DNA from: Streptomyces beijiangensis
GTDB lineage: Bacteria > Actinomycetota > Actinomycetes > Streptomycetales > Streptomycetaceae
Assembly (NCBI RefSeq): GCF_017315755.1
Contig: NZ_JAFLRJ010000096.1
Coordinates: forward strand, 1 to 64,000
Length of the DNA stretch: 64,000 nt
Direction: 5' to 3'
In this document: in pieces, positions 16,392-23,993 of the stretch
Layout: each line of letters opens with the position of its first letter
Numbering within the stretch: the first letter of the stretch is position 1
Position numbers and translations under genes: made by a program
The notes under the pieces: model-generated
Databases searched by the model: none
What the model was told of the DNA's origin: nothing
The model's input: only the letters and a program-made list of their open reading frames with translations

Positions 16392-18140
16392 TCAGCCGGA
16401 GACGACCAGGCCGACGACCTCGTCGTCCGAGAACCAGACACGTACGTCGGGCCGTCCCCCCGCGAAGGCGGTGTGCACCGCCTGGCGGATGTCGGGGGCG
16501 GGGTTGTTCAGATTCCGCCAGGATCCGGCCACGAACAGCCGTAGACGCGGCGGAAGTTCATGCGGATACGGCAGGAGCTCGTCCCAGTAGCGCTCTGCCT
16601 GGCCCGAGCCGATCGCCGAGGGGAGCAGCCGGGTCACGGCCGCCTTGATGTCGGGGCGGTTGCCGATCCGCTGGGATGCCGGCCGTCCCTGGGCGTCCTG
16701 CTGAGGGGATCCGGTCGTACGGAGAATCTCGCGGGCCCGGTCGGGGGCCATCGGGGCGAGCCCCGCGGCCTTGAGCATGCCCTGCAGCGAGGCCAGGGCG
16801 CCGACCACCACCGGCGATGCCGACGATGTGCCCGAGAAGGTGTCCGTGTACCAGGCGATCTCCTCCGCACCGCCCTGGAGGTCACCGGGCTGGTCCCAGA
16901 AACCTCCCGTCGTGGTGGTCTCGCGTCCCCAGCCCTGGGCGTCGAACCGTGCCCCGTAGTTGGAGAAGGAGAGCCGGGAGCGGTCGGGGCCGTGGTCGCG
17001 GCCGTGGGTGCCGGGCGGGGGAGCGCCCGCGCCGACCAGGACGGCGCCCGAGCCCTGGTTGGAGGGGTTGAAGGGGTTGCGCCAGCCCTCCGGGAACTCG
17101 TCGGGCCTGCGCTCGTAGATCGCGTCGTCGAGACTCTCGCCGCCGTTGCCGCCGGCCTCCACCACCAGGACGCCCTTGGCCGTCGCCCAGCGGATCGCCG
17201 CGAAGTCGTCCGGCCACCACTCCAGCGGGATGTAGCCGCGCTGGTCGTCGCGGTCCGCGTAGTCGAACCGCGGTCCGGGACGGTGGAGTTCGACGAGGAC
17301 GACGTCGCCGGCGGAGAGCCGGTCGGCCGCCGCGTGGATGGCCACCGCCGTGCCGATGCCCTGGAAGGACGCGGCCGCGGTGACCGCCTCGGGGGCGATC
17401 CCCGTGATGCCCTTCTCGTCGCGGTCGCCGCCGATGACGCCGAGCACGGCGGTGCCGTGGTTGCGCCAGGCGACGTCCTGGATCGGTGAGCCGATGACGA
17501 TGCCCGCGAGCTTCTCCGCGAGATCCTCGTGGCCCAGCTGCCAGGCGCCCTCGACATCGACGATCGTGATGCCGTCGCCGGAGCCGCCCGGACGCTGCCA
17601 CGCCCAGTACGCGTCGACGCCTTCGGGTGCGGCGTTCAGATATCCCTGACGGCCGGTGAAGTCGGGTGTCGCGGGCGTGCCTTCCTTGAGCCGCTTGTCG
17701 CCTTCGAGACGCTGCTGCGGCATGGATGCGGGTACGGCGCCGGGCTTCACGTACGCCGTCTCGATCTCCGGGAGCGCCGCGAGCCTGGCGGTCAGTTCCT
17801 GGCCGCGCTCGCCGCCGCCGCGTACCCGGTAGAAGAGCGAGAGGTCCGGCATGGTGCCCATGAGGCCGGCCTCGGCCTGCAGGGGCACGGCCGACCGCAG
17901 CCGCTCCTCGTGTCCGAACAGCGGTTCCAGTGCGAGCTGCTCGTCGCTCAGGAACATGCTGAGAGCCGAGATGTCCGACCCCGCCGCCGACCGGATGCCT
18001 TCGGCGCCGGCGCGCAGCCGGGCTTCGGCCCGGGCAACGACGATCAGTTCCGGCGCGGCTCCTTGATAGGTGAATCCTGTTCCGTGGGGTCCGGGGCCCG
18101 CCGTTCCGGGTCCGTCGCCCGGGAGTGCCTGATCGGTCAT
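16392..18140 (-). CDS. S8 (subtilisin-like) serine peptidase without signal peptide
   Basis: A 582-residue subtilase. The catalytic triad is intact: D195 in TIVDVEGAW, H228 in RNHGTAVLGV, S439 in SGTSSASPVV, with oxyanion N332 in EAGGNGG. About 190 residues precede the catalytic domain; the N-terminal part is not a normal signal peptide or I9 propeptide, so the enzyme seems to be cytoplasmic or exported unconventionally. Residues 530-582 form a small module also found at the end of the next gene in the operon. Long hydrophilic insertions (about 284-312, 335-385) widen the usual fold. ATG start at 18140. The substrate is unknown, and the glutamine-rich neighbour is the obvious partner candidate. 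Confidence 0.88.
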   Translation of the reverse strand: MTDQALPGDGPGTAGPGPHGTGFTYQGAAPELIVVARAEARLRAGAEGIRSAAGSDISALSMFLSDEQLALEPLFGHEERLRSAVPLQAEAGLMGTMPDLSLFYRVRGGGERGQELTARLAALPEIETAYVKPGAVPASMPQQRLEGDKRLKEGTPATPDFTGRQGYLNAAPEGVDAYWAWQRPGGSGDGITIVDVEGAWQLGHEDLAEKLAGIVIGSPIQDVAWRNHGTAVLGVIGGDRDEKGITGIAPEAVTAAASFQGIGTAVAIHAAADRLSAGDVVLVELHRPGPRFDYADRDDQRGYIPLEWWPDDFAAIRWATAKGVLVVEAGGNGGESLDDAIYERRPDEFPEGWRNPFNPSNQGSGAVLVGAGAPPPGTHGRDHGPDRSRLSFSNYGARFDAQGWGRETTTTGGFWDQPGDLQGGAEEIAWYTDTFSGTSSASPVVVGALASLQGMLKAAGLAPMAPDRAREILRTTGSPQQDAQGRPASQRIGNRPDIKAAVTRLLPSAIGSGQAERYWDELLPYPHELPPRLRLFVAGSWRNLNNPAPDIRQAVHTAFAGGRPDVRVWFSDDEVVGLVVSG

Positions 18141-18239
18141 CGCTTTCGCCGCTCCCTTCGAGTCTTCGGGGTGCTGTGCTCCGCGTGCCTTCGGCGCTCA
18201 CCCTGCTACGGCGACGGCGGCTCGTCCACCCCCGTGGCG

Positions 18240-18264
18240 TCAACTTGGTTTGAAAACAAGTTGA
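18240..18264. promoter_or_regulatory. AT-rich 25-bp near-perfect palindrome, candidate operator
   Basis: TCAACTTGGTTT, a central G and AAAACAAGTTGA form arms matching at 11 of 12 positions. It is strikingly AT-rich for this genome and lies 100 bases upstream of the S8 peptidase start and about 125 bases upstream of the SMP-30-like gene. A repressor or activator site for the divergent promoters is the natural inference; no cognate regulator is in the neighbourhood. Confidence 0.6.
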
Positions 18265-18388
18265 ATGGGCAACCCGTGCAATCTGTCCCGAAAACGATGT
18301 CACGTAGCAATTCGGCCAAACACTGCGGAGACGACTGCCGTGTGGTGGGGTGAGCGAGTCCGTAGAACATTCGTCGGAAGGGCGATTC

Positions 18389-19381
18389 ATGCACCGTTCC
18401 TTCGCACGTCGAAGACTTCTCCAGGGGGCTGCGGCCTTAGGGGGAGCGGCACTTCTCACTCCGCTCGGCACCGCGGTCGCAGCGGCACGAACAGCCGGAA
18501 CAGGCGAGACGGCCGAGGCAGCCGGAGGGCGATGGCCCTCCGGCTTTCCGCTGCCCGACGGCTTCCAGCCCGAGGGCATCACGATCGGCGGCAGCCCGTA
18601 CGCCTACGTGGGCTCGATCGCGCACGGTTCCGTCCACCGGGCGAGCCTGGCCACGGGCCGGGGCCGGACCGTCGTCGAGGGGGCGGGCCCCGACCACCCG
18701 GTGATCGGGCTCAAGCTCGACGAGCGGTACGGGCGGCTGTTCCTCTGCGGTGGGGCGAGCAGGGAGATCCGGGTGGCCGACCTGCGCTCGGGCCGGGTCG
18801 TGACGTCGTACACCGTCGGCTCGGAACGCACGTTCATCAACGATGTGGTGCTGACGCCGGGCGCCGCCTGGTTCACCGACACGTACAAGGCGCAGCTCTA
18901 CCGCCTTCCGTTCGGACGGCGCGGCGCACTCGGTGAGATCGCGACCGTCCCGCTGAGCGGCGACTGGGTGCAGGGCCCCGACTTCACGGCCAACGGGATC
19001 GAGCGGACGCCGGACGGCAGCGCGCTGATCGTGGCCGACACGGCGGCGGACGGCGGCTCGCTGATGCGGGTCGACCCGCGGACCGGACGGGCCCGCAGGG
19101 TCGATATCGGCGCGCTGCGACTGCCGAACGCGGACGGTCTGCTGCTGCTCGGGCGGACGCTCTATGTCGTACAGCAGCAGCAGAACGCGATCGACGTGGT
19201 GGAACTGAACGCGGCGGGTACACGGGGCAGGGCGGTCACCAGGATCACCGATCCCGCGCGCTTCAGGATTCCCACCACGGCGGCGGCCTGGGGCAACCGC
19301 GTCTATCTGCCGAACGCACGTTTCGATGTGCCGCCGACACCGGACACCGACTACGACGTGGTCTCGGTCAGACAGGTCTGA
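18389..19381 (+). CDS. Exported SMP-30/gluconolactonase-like beta-propeller protein
   Basis: A 330-residue protein. The N-terminus MHRSFARRRLLQGAAALGGA is a twin-arginine (Tat) signal (RRRLLQ followed by a hydrophobic stretch and a Ala-rich cleavage region). The rest is a six-bladed propeller of the SMP-30/strictosidine synthase-like type, with repeats such as YVGSIAHGSVHRASL, FINDVVLTPGAAWFTDTYK and ADGLLLLGRTLYVVQ. The Asn/Asp of INDVV and NADGL fit metal-ligand positions of SMP-30 lactonases. Relatives are sometimes mislabelled superoxide dismutase. I chose ATG 18389, with GGAAGGG 8 bases upstream, over a GTG at 18350. The Tat system genes lie at the far end of this window. Confidence 0.8.
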   Translation: MHRSFARRRLLQGAAALGGAALLTPLGTAVAAARTAGTGETAEAAGGRWPSGFPLPDGFQPEGITIGGSPYAYVGSIAHGSVHRASLATGRGRTVVEGAGPDHPVIGLKLDERYGRLFLCGGASREIRVADLRSGRVVTSYTVGSERTFINDVVLTPGAAWFTDTYKAQLYRLPFGRRGALGEIATVPLSGDWVQGPDFTANGIERTPDGSALIVADTAADGGSLMRVDPRTGRARRVDIGALRLPNADGLLLLGRTLYVVQQQQNAIDVVELNAAGTRGRAVTRITDPARFRIPTTAAAWGNRVYLPNARFDVPPTPDTDYDVVSVRQV

Positions 19382-19429
19382 CGGATCTGACGGATCTGAC
19401 GGATCTGACGGATCTGACGGATCTGACGG
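19381..19429 (+). repeat. 9-bp tandem repeat (ACGGATCTG) x5 directly after a stop codon
   Basis: Five exact copies of ACGGATCTG plus a partial sixth begin at the last base of the SMP-30-like gene's TGA. Because the unit is a multiple of three, each copy supplies another TGA in the gene's own reading frame (at 19379, 19388, 19397, 19406, 19415 and 19424). Confidence 0.95.
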
Positions 19430-19438
19430 GGCCGACGG

Positions 19439-19470
19439 CCCGGGGCGGGGTGCACGCACCCCGCCCCGGG
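19439..19470. terminator. Bidirectional terminator between SMP-30-like and PAC2 genes
   Basis: CCCGGGGCGGGGTGC and GCACCCCGCCCCGGG form a 15-bp GC-only-rich perfect stem with a minimal loop, located between convergent genes. Confidence 0.88.
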
Positions 19471-19486
19471 ATCGACCGCGGTACGG

Positions 19487-20503
19487 CTATTGGTCGGAGG
19501 ATTCGGGGCCCTCGGGCCCGTCCTCGTCGTTCCCGGACTCGGATCCCGGGTCCGGATCAGGGCGCTGCGGCCTGGGCGGCCTGGTCCGGCCGCCGGAGGC
19601 GTCGCGGAGGTACGAGCCCGATTCGCCGTCCGTGGCGTGCGAGCCGGGGCCGGGGCCAGGGCCGCCGTCCCGCCGGCGCAGATACCGCTCGAACTCGCGG
19701 GCGATGGCCTCGCCGGACGCCTCGGGGAGCTCCGCGGTGTCGCGGGCCTCCTCCAGCGACTGCACGTACTCCGCCACTTCGCTGTCCTCGGCGGCCAGTT
19801 GGTCAACGCCCACCTGCCAGGCCCGCGCGTCCTCGGGCAGTTCGCCCAGCGGAATGCGCAGGTCGATCAGGTCCTCAAGGCGGTTGAGGAGGGCGAGCGT
19901 CGCCTTCGGGTTCGGCGGCTGCGACACATAGTGCGGCACCGCGGCCCACAGGCTCACCGCGGGAACACCCGCGTGCGTGCACGCCTCCTGGAGGATGCCG
20001 ACGATGCCGGTCGGGCCCTCGTACCTGGTCTCCTCCAGGTCCATCGTCCTGGCCAGATCCGCGTCGGAGGTGACACCGCTGACCGGTACCGGACGGGTGT
20101 GCGGGGTGTCGCCGAGCAGTGCGCCCAGGATCACCACCATCTCGACGCCCAGTTCATGGGCGAAGCCGAGGATCTCGTTGCAGAACGAGCGCCAGCGCAT
20201 GGACGGTTCGATCCCGCGGACCAGAACGAGGTCACGCGGCTTGTCGCCGCCGATCCGGACCACCGAGAGCCGTGTGGTGGGCCAGGTGACCTTGCGGACA
20301 CCGCCGTCCAGGAACACCGTCGGCCTGTTGACCTGGAAGTCGTAGTAGTCCTCGGCGTCCAGAGCCGCGAAGACCTCGCCCTTCCACTCCCGGTCCAGGT
20401 GGGCGACCGCGGCGGAGGCGGCGTCACCGGCGTCGTTCCAGCCCTCGAACGCGGCCACCATGACCGGGTCGATCAGCTCGGGAACTCCCTCGAGCTCGAT
20501 CAC
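19487..20503 (-). CDS. PAC2 family protein
   Basis: A 338-residue cytoplasmic protein of the PAC2 family, the superfamily that includes eukaryotic proteasome assembly chaperone 2 and archaeal homologues. Characteristic segments are VAAFEGWNDAGDAASAAV at the N-terminus, YYDFQVNRPTVFLDGG, and VVILGALLGDTPHTRPVPV. The last 60 residues are a disordered Gly/Pro/Ser/Asp-rich tail. Actinobacteria have a 20S proteasome (genes at 53579-55231), so a role in proteasome assembly has been suggested for such proteins, but this is not established. From memory the gene sits directly between mshC and glpD in S. coelicolor; here it is flanked by accessory blocks on both sides. Confidence 0.88.
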   Translation of the reverse strand: MIELEGVPELIDPVMVAAFEGWNDAGDAASAAVAHLDREWKGEVFAALDAEDYYDFQVNRPTVFLDGGVRKVTWPTTRLSVVRIGGDKPRDLVLVRGIEPSMRWRSFCNEILGFAHELGVEMVVILGALLGDTPHTRPVPVSGVTSDADLARTMDLEETRYEGPTGIVGILQEACTHAGVPAVSLWAAVPHYVSQPPNPKATLALLNRLEDLIDLRIPLGELPEDARAWQVGVDQLAAEDSEVAEYVQSLEEARDTAELPEASGEAIAREFERYLRRRDGGPGPGPGSHATDGESGSYLRDASGGRTRPPRPQRPDPDPGSESGNDEDGPEGPESSDQ

Positions 20504-20800
20504 CCAGGCCTCCTTCCGAAGTTCTTCACGTCATCACCAACCTTACGGCTTCCCCGGTGCCCCTCCGCAGCCCCGTGCGCGGGGGGACTGAACTTCTCCA
20601 CGTATGGGCAGCAGTGCAGGCAAGCTGCCCAAATGGAACCGATTCATCCGAGCTGTGACCGGATTTTTTCGTCCTGCCCCTGGACGTTGCGGCATGCGCG
20701 GCGCTATACATCGGATGACCGCTAAAGGTCCGATGTTCTACCGCACATCTCTGCCGCACTTTCTCTGCCGTACTTCTCTGTACCTGCCATGGGGGCATGA
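20504..20800 (+). other. Divergent intergenic region with operator
   Basis: About 300 bases without a gene separate the PAC2 start from the sugar-acid operon. It contains the inverted repeat at 20708-20736 and stretches of lower GC (for example ATTTTTTCG near 20665). No RNA gene or additional open frame of substance is seen. Confidence 0.6.
20708..20736. promoter_or_regulatory. Candidate GntR operator upstream of the fuconate operon
   Basis: Perfect 8-bp inverted repeat ACATCGGA ... TCCGATGT separated by 13 bases, 65 bases before the first gene of the operon. A similar half-site (ACATCCGAT, 27239-27247) lies just upstream of the FadR-type regulator gene that ends the locus, suggesting the same protein controls both. 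Confidence 0.6.
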
Positions 20801-22126
20801 ATGAGTCCGACCGTCACGGAGTTCGAGGTTTTCGACATCCGTTTTCCCACCTCGGACCAACTCGACGGTTCGGACGCGATGAACCCCGACCCCGACTACT
20901 CCGCGGCCTACGTGGTGCTCCGCACCGACGCCGGGGACGGCGTCGAGGGACACGGCTTCTGCTTCACCATCGGGCGGGGCAACGATGTCACCGCGGCGGC
21001 CATCGAGGCGCTCCGCCCCTATGTGATGGGCCGCCCGGTCCCGCGCGGAGCCGCCGAGCTCGCAGCGCTCTACTTCGACCTCACCCATGACTCGCAGCTG
21101 CGCTGGCTCGGCCCTGAGAAGGGCGTGATGCACATGGCGGCGGGCGCGCTCGTCAACGCCGCCTGGGACCTGGCCGCGACCGCGGCGGGCAAGCCGGTCT
21201 GGCAGTTCCTCGCCGACATGACGCCCGAAGAGCTCGTCTCGCTCGTCGACTTCCGCTACCTCACCGATGTCCTCACCCCCGATGACGCCCTCGCGATCCT
21301 GCGGACCGCCGAACCCGGCCGCGCCGGGCGGGCCGAGCTGCTGCGGGCCAACGGCTACCCGGCGTACACCACATCGCCCGGCTGGCTCGGTTACGACGAC
21401 GAGAAGCTGGTCCGTCTCTCCAAGGAGGCGGTCGCCGAGGGCTTCGCGCAGATCAAGCTGAAGGTCGGCGCCGATCTCCAGGACGACGTACGGAGAATGA
21501 AGCTCGCCCGCGCCGCCGTCGGCCCCTCGATCCGTATCGCCGTCGACGCCAACCAGCGCTGGGACGTGCCCGACGCGGTCCGCTGGATGGAGGCGCTCGC
21601 GCCCTTCGACCCGCACTGGATCGAGGAGCCGACGAGCCCCGACGACATCCTCGGCCACGCCGCCGTACGTGCGGGACAGCCCGTCAAGGTCGCCACCGGC
21701 GAACACGTCGCCAACCGCGTCGTCTTCAAGCAGCTCCTCCAGGCGGGCGCCGTCGACTTCGTCCAGATCGACGCCGCCCGCGTCGCCGGCGTCAACGAGA
21801 ACATCGCGATCCTGCTGCTCGCCGCCAAGTACGGCGTCCCGGTCTGCCCGCACGCCGGCGGAGTGGGCCTGTGCGAACTGGTCCAGCACCTCTCGATGTT
21901 CGACTACGTCGCGGTCTCCGGCACCGACGAGGACCGTGTCATCGAGTACGTCGACCACCTCCACGAGCACTTCGTCGCCCCCGTCGTCATCGACCACGGC
22001 CGCTACCGCACCCCCGTCGCCCCGGGCTTCTCGGCCAGGATGCACCCCGAATCGATCACCGCACACCGCTATCCCGACGGGCCCGTATGGCAGGCCCGAC
22101 GCACCACCCTGGAGGTCAACTCATGA
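20801..22126 (+). CDS. L-fuconate dehydratase (enolase superfamily)
   Basis: A 441-residue enolase-superfamily dehydratase of the L-fuconate dehydratase type, converting L-fuconate to 2-keto-3-deoxy-L-fuconate. Visible residues are the KxK acid/base motif (IKLKVGADL), metal ligands D in [11 protein letters not shown] in [10 protein letters not shown] and E in [10 protein letters not shown], and the catalytic His in [12 protein letters not shown], a hallmark of fuconate dehydratases. The N-terminus ([20 protein letters not shown]) matches the family. The stop overlaps the start of the SDR gene (ATGA). First gene of a five-gene operon for uptake and catabolism of a sugar. Confidence 0.92.
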   Translation: MSPTVTEFEVFDIRFPTSDQLDGSDAMNPDPDYSAAYVVLRTDAGDGVEGHGFCFTIGRGNDVTAAAIEALRPYVMGRPVPRGAAELAALYFDLTHDSQLRWLGPEKGVMHMAAGALVNAAWDLAATAAGKPVWQFLADMTPEELVSLVDFRYLTDVLTPDDALAILRTAEPGRAGRAELLRANGYPAYTTSPGWLGYDDEKLVRLSKEAVAEGFAQIKLKVGADLQDDVRRMKLARAAVGPSIRIAVDANQRWDVPDAVRWMEALAPFDPHWIEEPTSPDDILGHAAVRAGQPVKVATGEHVANRVVFKQLLQAGAVDFVQIDAARVAGVNENIAILLLAAKYGVPVCPHAGGVGLCELVQHLSMFDYVAVSGTDEDRVIEYVDHLHEHFVAPVVIDHGRYRTPVAPGFSARMHPESITAHRYPDGPVWQARRTTLEVNS

Positions 22127-22899
22127 GTGCAGTACGCGACTTCGAAGGGCTCGCAGCCCTGGTGACCGGCGGTGCCTCCGGCATCGGCGCGGCCATCGCG
22201 ACCCAGCTGCTGGCCCGGGGCGCACGCGTCGCCGTACTCGACCGGGAGACCAAGGGTGCACCGGACGGCGTCCTGGCGCTGACCGCCGACGTCACGGACG
22301 ACGCCGCCGTACGGGAAGCGGTCGATGCCGCCGCCGCCGAGTTCGGGGCCCTGCACACGGTCGTCTCCAACGCGGGCATCGGCGCGATCGGCACTGTCGC
22401 CGACAACGCCGACGACGAGTGGCGGCGTGTCATGGACATCAACGTCCTGGGCATGGTCCGCACCGCCCGGCACGCGCTGCCGCACCTGCGGGCCGCGGCC
22501 GTCGACCGCCCCGGCTGCGTCTCCATCACCCAGACCTGCTCGATCGCGGCCACCGCCGGCCTCCCGCAGCGCGCCCTCTACAGCGCCAGCAAGGGCGCTG
22601 TCCTCTCGCTGACGCTCGCCATGGCCGCCGACCATGTCCGGGAAGGGATCCGGGTCAACTGCGTCAACCCCGGCACCGCCGACACTCCCTGGGTCGGCCG
22701 CCTCCTCGACCAGTCCGACGACCCGGCGGCGGAGCGAGCCGCGCTCAACGCACGACAGCCGTCAGGACGTCTGGTCTCCGCCGACGAGGTGGCGGCAGCC
22801 GTGCTCTACCTCGCCAGCCCTGCGGCAGCCGCCGTGACCGGAACCGCACTCGCAGTCGACGGCGGGATGCAGGGCTTGCGCCTGCGCCCCGCCGAGTAA
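22123..22899 (+). CDS. SDR family dehydrogenase, probably L-fucose or keto-deoxy-fuconate specific
   Basis: A 258-residue classical short-chain dehydrogenase. It has an NAD(P)-binding TGGASGIG motif at residues 15-22, an NAG motif ([11 protein letters not shown]), catalytic Ser in [11 protein letters not shown] and the YxxxK motif (LYSASKGAV), and the C-terminal G-T-A-L-AVDGG segment. It starts with ATG inside the preceding stop, so translation is coupled. In this context it probably oxidises L-fucose or 2-keto-3-deoxy-L-fuconate. The choice between the two cannot be made from sequence. No lactonase or aldolase of the pathway is in the window. Confidence 0.87.
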   Translation: MSAVRDFEGLAALVTGGASGIGAAIATQLLARGARVAVLDRETKGAPDGVLALTADVTDDAAVREAVDAAAAEFGALHTVVSNAGIGAIGTVADNADDEWRRVMDINVLGMVRTARHALPHLRAAAVDRPGCVSITQTCSIAATAGLPQRALYSASKGAVLSLTLAMAADHVREGIRVNCVNPGTADTPWVGRLLDQSDDPAAERAALNARQPSGRLVSADEVAAAVLYLASPAAAAVTGTALAVDGGMQGLRLRPAE

Positions 22900-22956
22900 C
22901 CCAGCAGTGCAACAGCTCACCCTCAGCGTCATCACACTCACCAAGGACGGGACCCC

Positions 22957-23991
22957 ATGAGAGTGCGTAACTCAGCCGCCGCGGCCTGCGTCGTACTGCT
23001 GGCCGTGACAGCCCTCGCCGGATGCAACCGGGACTCGGGCAGCGGATCGGCCGACAAGAAGGTCGGCATCGACCTGCCCCGCAGCGACAGCGACTTCTGG
23101 AACTCCTACCAGCAGTACATCGCGAAGGGCGTCAAGGCCGGCGACGTCAAGGCACTGCCGCTGACCAACTCGCAGAACGACATAGGCAAGCTGGTCGCCA
23201 ACGTGCAGACGTTCAGCGACCAGGGCGCCAAGGCCGTGGTGATGGCGCCCCAGGACACCGGGGCGATCGCCTCGACGCTGGAAAACCTCAACAAAAAGAA
23301 GATTCCGGTCATCAGTGTCGACACCCGCCCCGACAAGGGCAACGTCTACATGGTGGTGCGCGCCGACAACAAGGCGTACGGGACCAACGCCTGCAAGTTC
23401 CTCGGCGAGCAGCTGAAGGGCAAGGGCAAGGTCGCCGAGTTCCAGGGCGACCTCTCCTCCATCAACGGCCGCGACCGCTCCGAGGCCTTCAAGTCCTGCA
23501 TGACCGCGAACTACCCGGACATCAAGGTCTTCGAGCTGGCCACCGACTGGAAGGGCGACGTCGCCTCCGCGAAGCTCCAGTCGACGCTCGCCGCCAACCC
23601 CGACCTCAACGGCATCTACATGCAGGCGGGCGGCGTCTTCCTGCAGCCCACGCTCGCGCTCCTGCAGCAGAAGAACCTGCTGAAGCCGGCGGGGACCAAG
23701 GGCCACATCACGATCATCTCCAACGACGGGATCCCGGAGGAGTTCGACGCCATCAAGTCCGGGAAGATCGACGCCACGATCTCCCAGCCCGCCGACCTGT
23801 ACGCCAAGTACGCGCTGTACTACGCCAAGGCGGCCCTGGACGGCAAGACCTTCAAGCCGGGCAAGACCGACCACGACTCCACGATCATCCAGCTCCCGAA
23901 CGGCCTCGAGGACCAGCTCCCCGCGCCGCTCGTGACCAAGGCGAACGTGGACGACCCGAAGCTGTGGGCGAACCAGCTGGGGAAGAACTAG
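22957..23991 (+). CDS. Sugar ABC transporter substrate-binding lipoprotein
   Basis: A 344-residue extracellular lipoprotein. Signal with lipobox LAGC at about residues 22-25 (TALAGCNRDSGSG), then a type-I periplasmic binding protein (RbsB/XylF-like) fold: VGIDLPRSDSDFWNSYQQYI and VMAPQDTGAIASTLENLN. It captures a monosaccharide for the importer encoded immediately downstream, and the operon suggests L-fucose or a related 6-deoxy sugar. A well-placed AAGGACGGGACC ribosome site precedes the ATG. Confidence 0.91.
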   Translation: MRVRNSAAAACVVLLAVTALAGCNRDSGSGSADKKVGIDLPRSDSDFWNSYQQYIAKGVKAGDVKALPLTNSQNDIGKLVANVQTFSDQGAKAVVMAPQDTGAIASTLENLNKKKIPVISVDTRPDKGNVYMVVRADNKAYGTNACKFLGEQLKGKGKVAEFQGDLSSINGRDRSEAFKSCMTANYPDIKVFELATDWKGDVASAKLQSTLAANPDLNGIYMQAGGVFLQPTLALLQQKNLLKPAGTKGHITIISNDGIPEEFDAIKSGKIDATISQPADLYAKYALYYAKAALDGKTFKPGKTDHDSTIIQLPNGLEDQLPAPLVTKANVDDPKLWANQLGKN

Positions 23992-23993
23992 CC

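Noticed and set aside
18389..19381. Superoxide dismutase annotation for the exported propeller protein
   Set aside because: No metal-binding histidine pattern of any SOD family is present. The repeats fit an SMP-30-like beta-propeller.
20801..22126. Mandelate racemase or gluconate dehydratase assignment for the enolase-superfamily gene
   Set aside because: The [12 protein letters not shown] segment and N-terminal [20 protein letters not shown] match fuconate dehydratases better.
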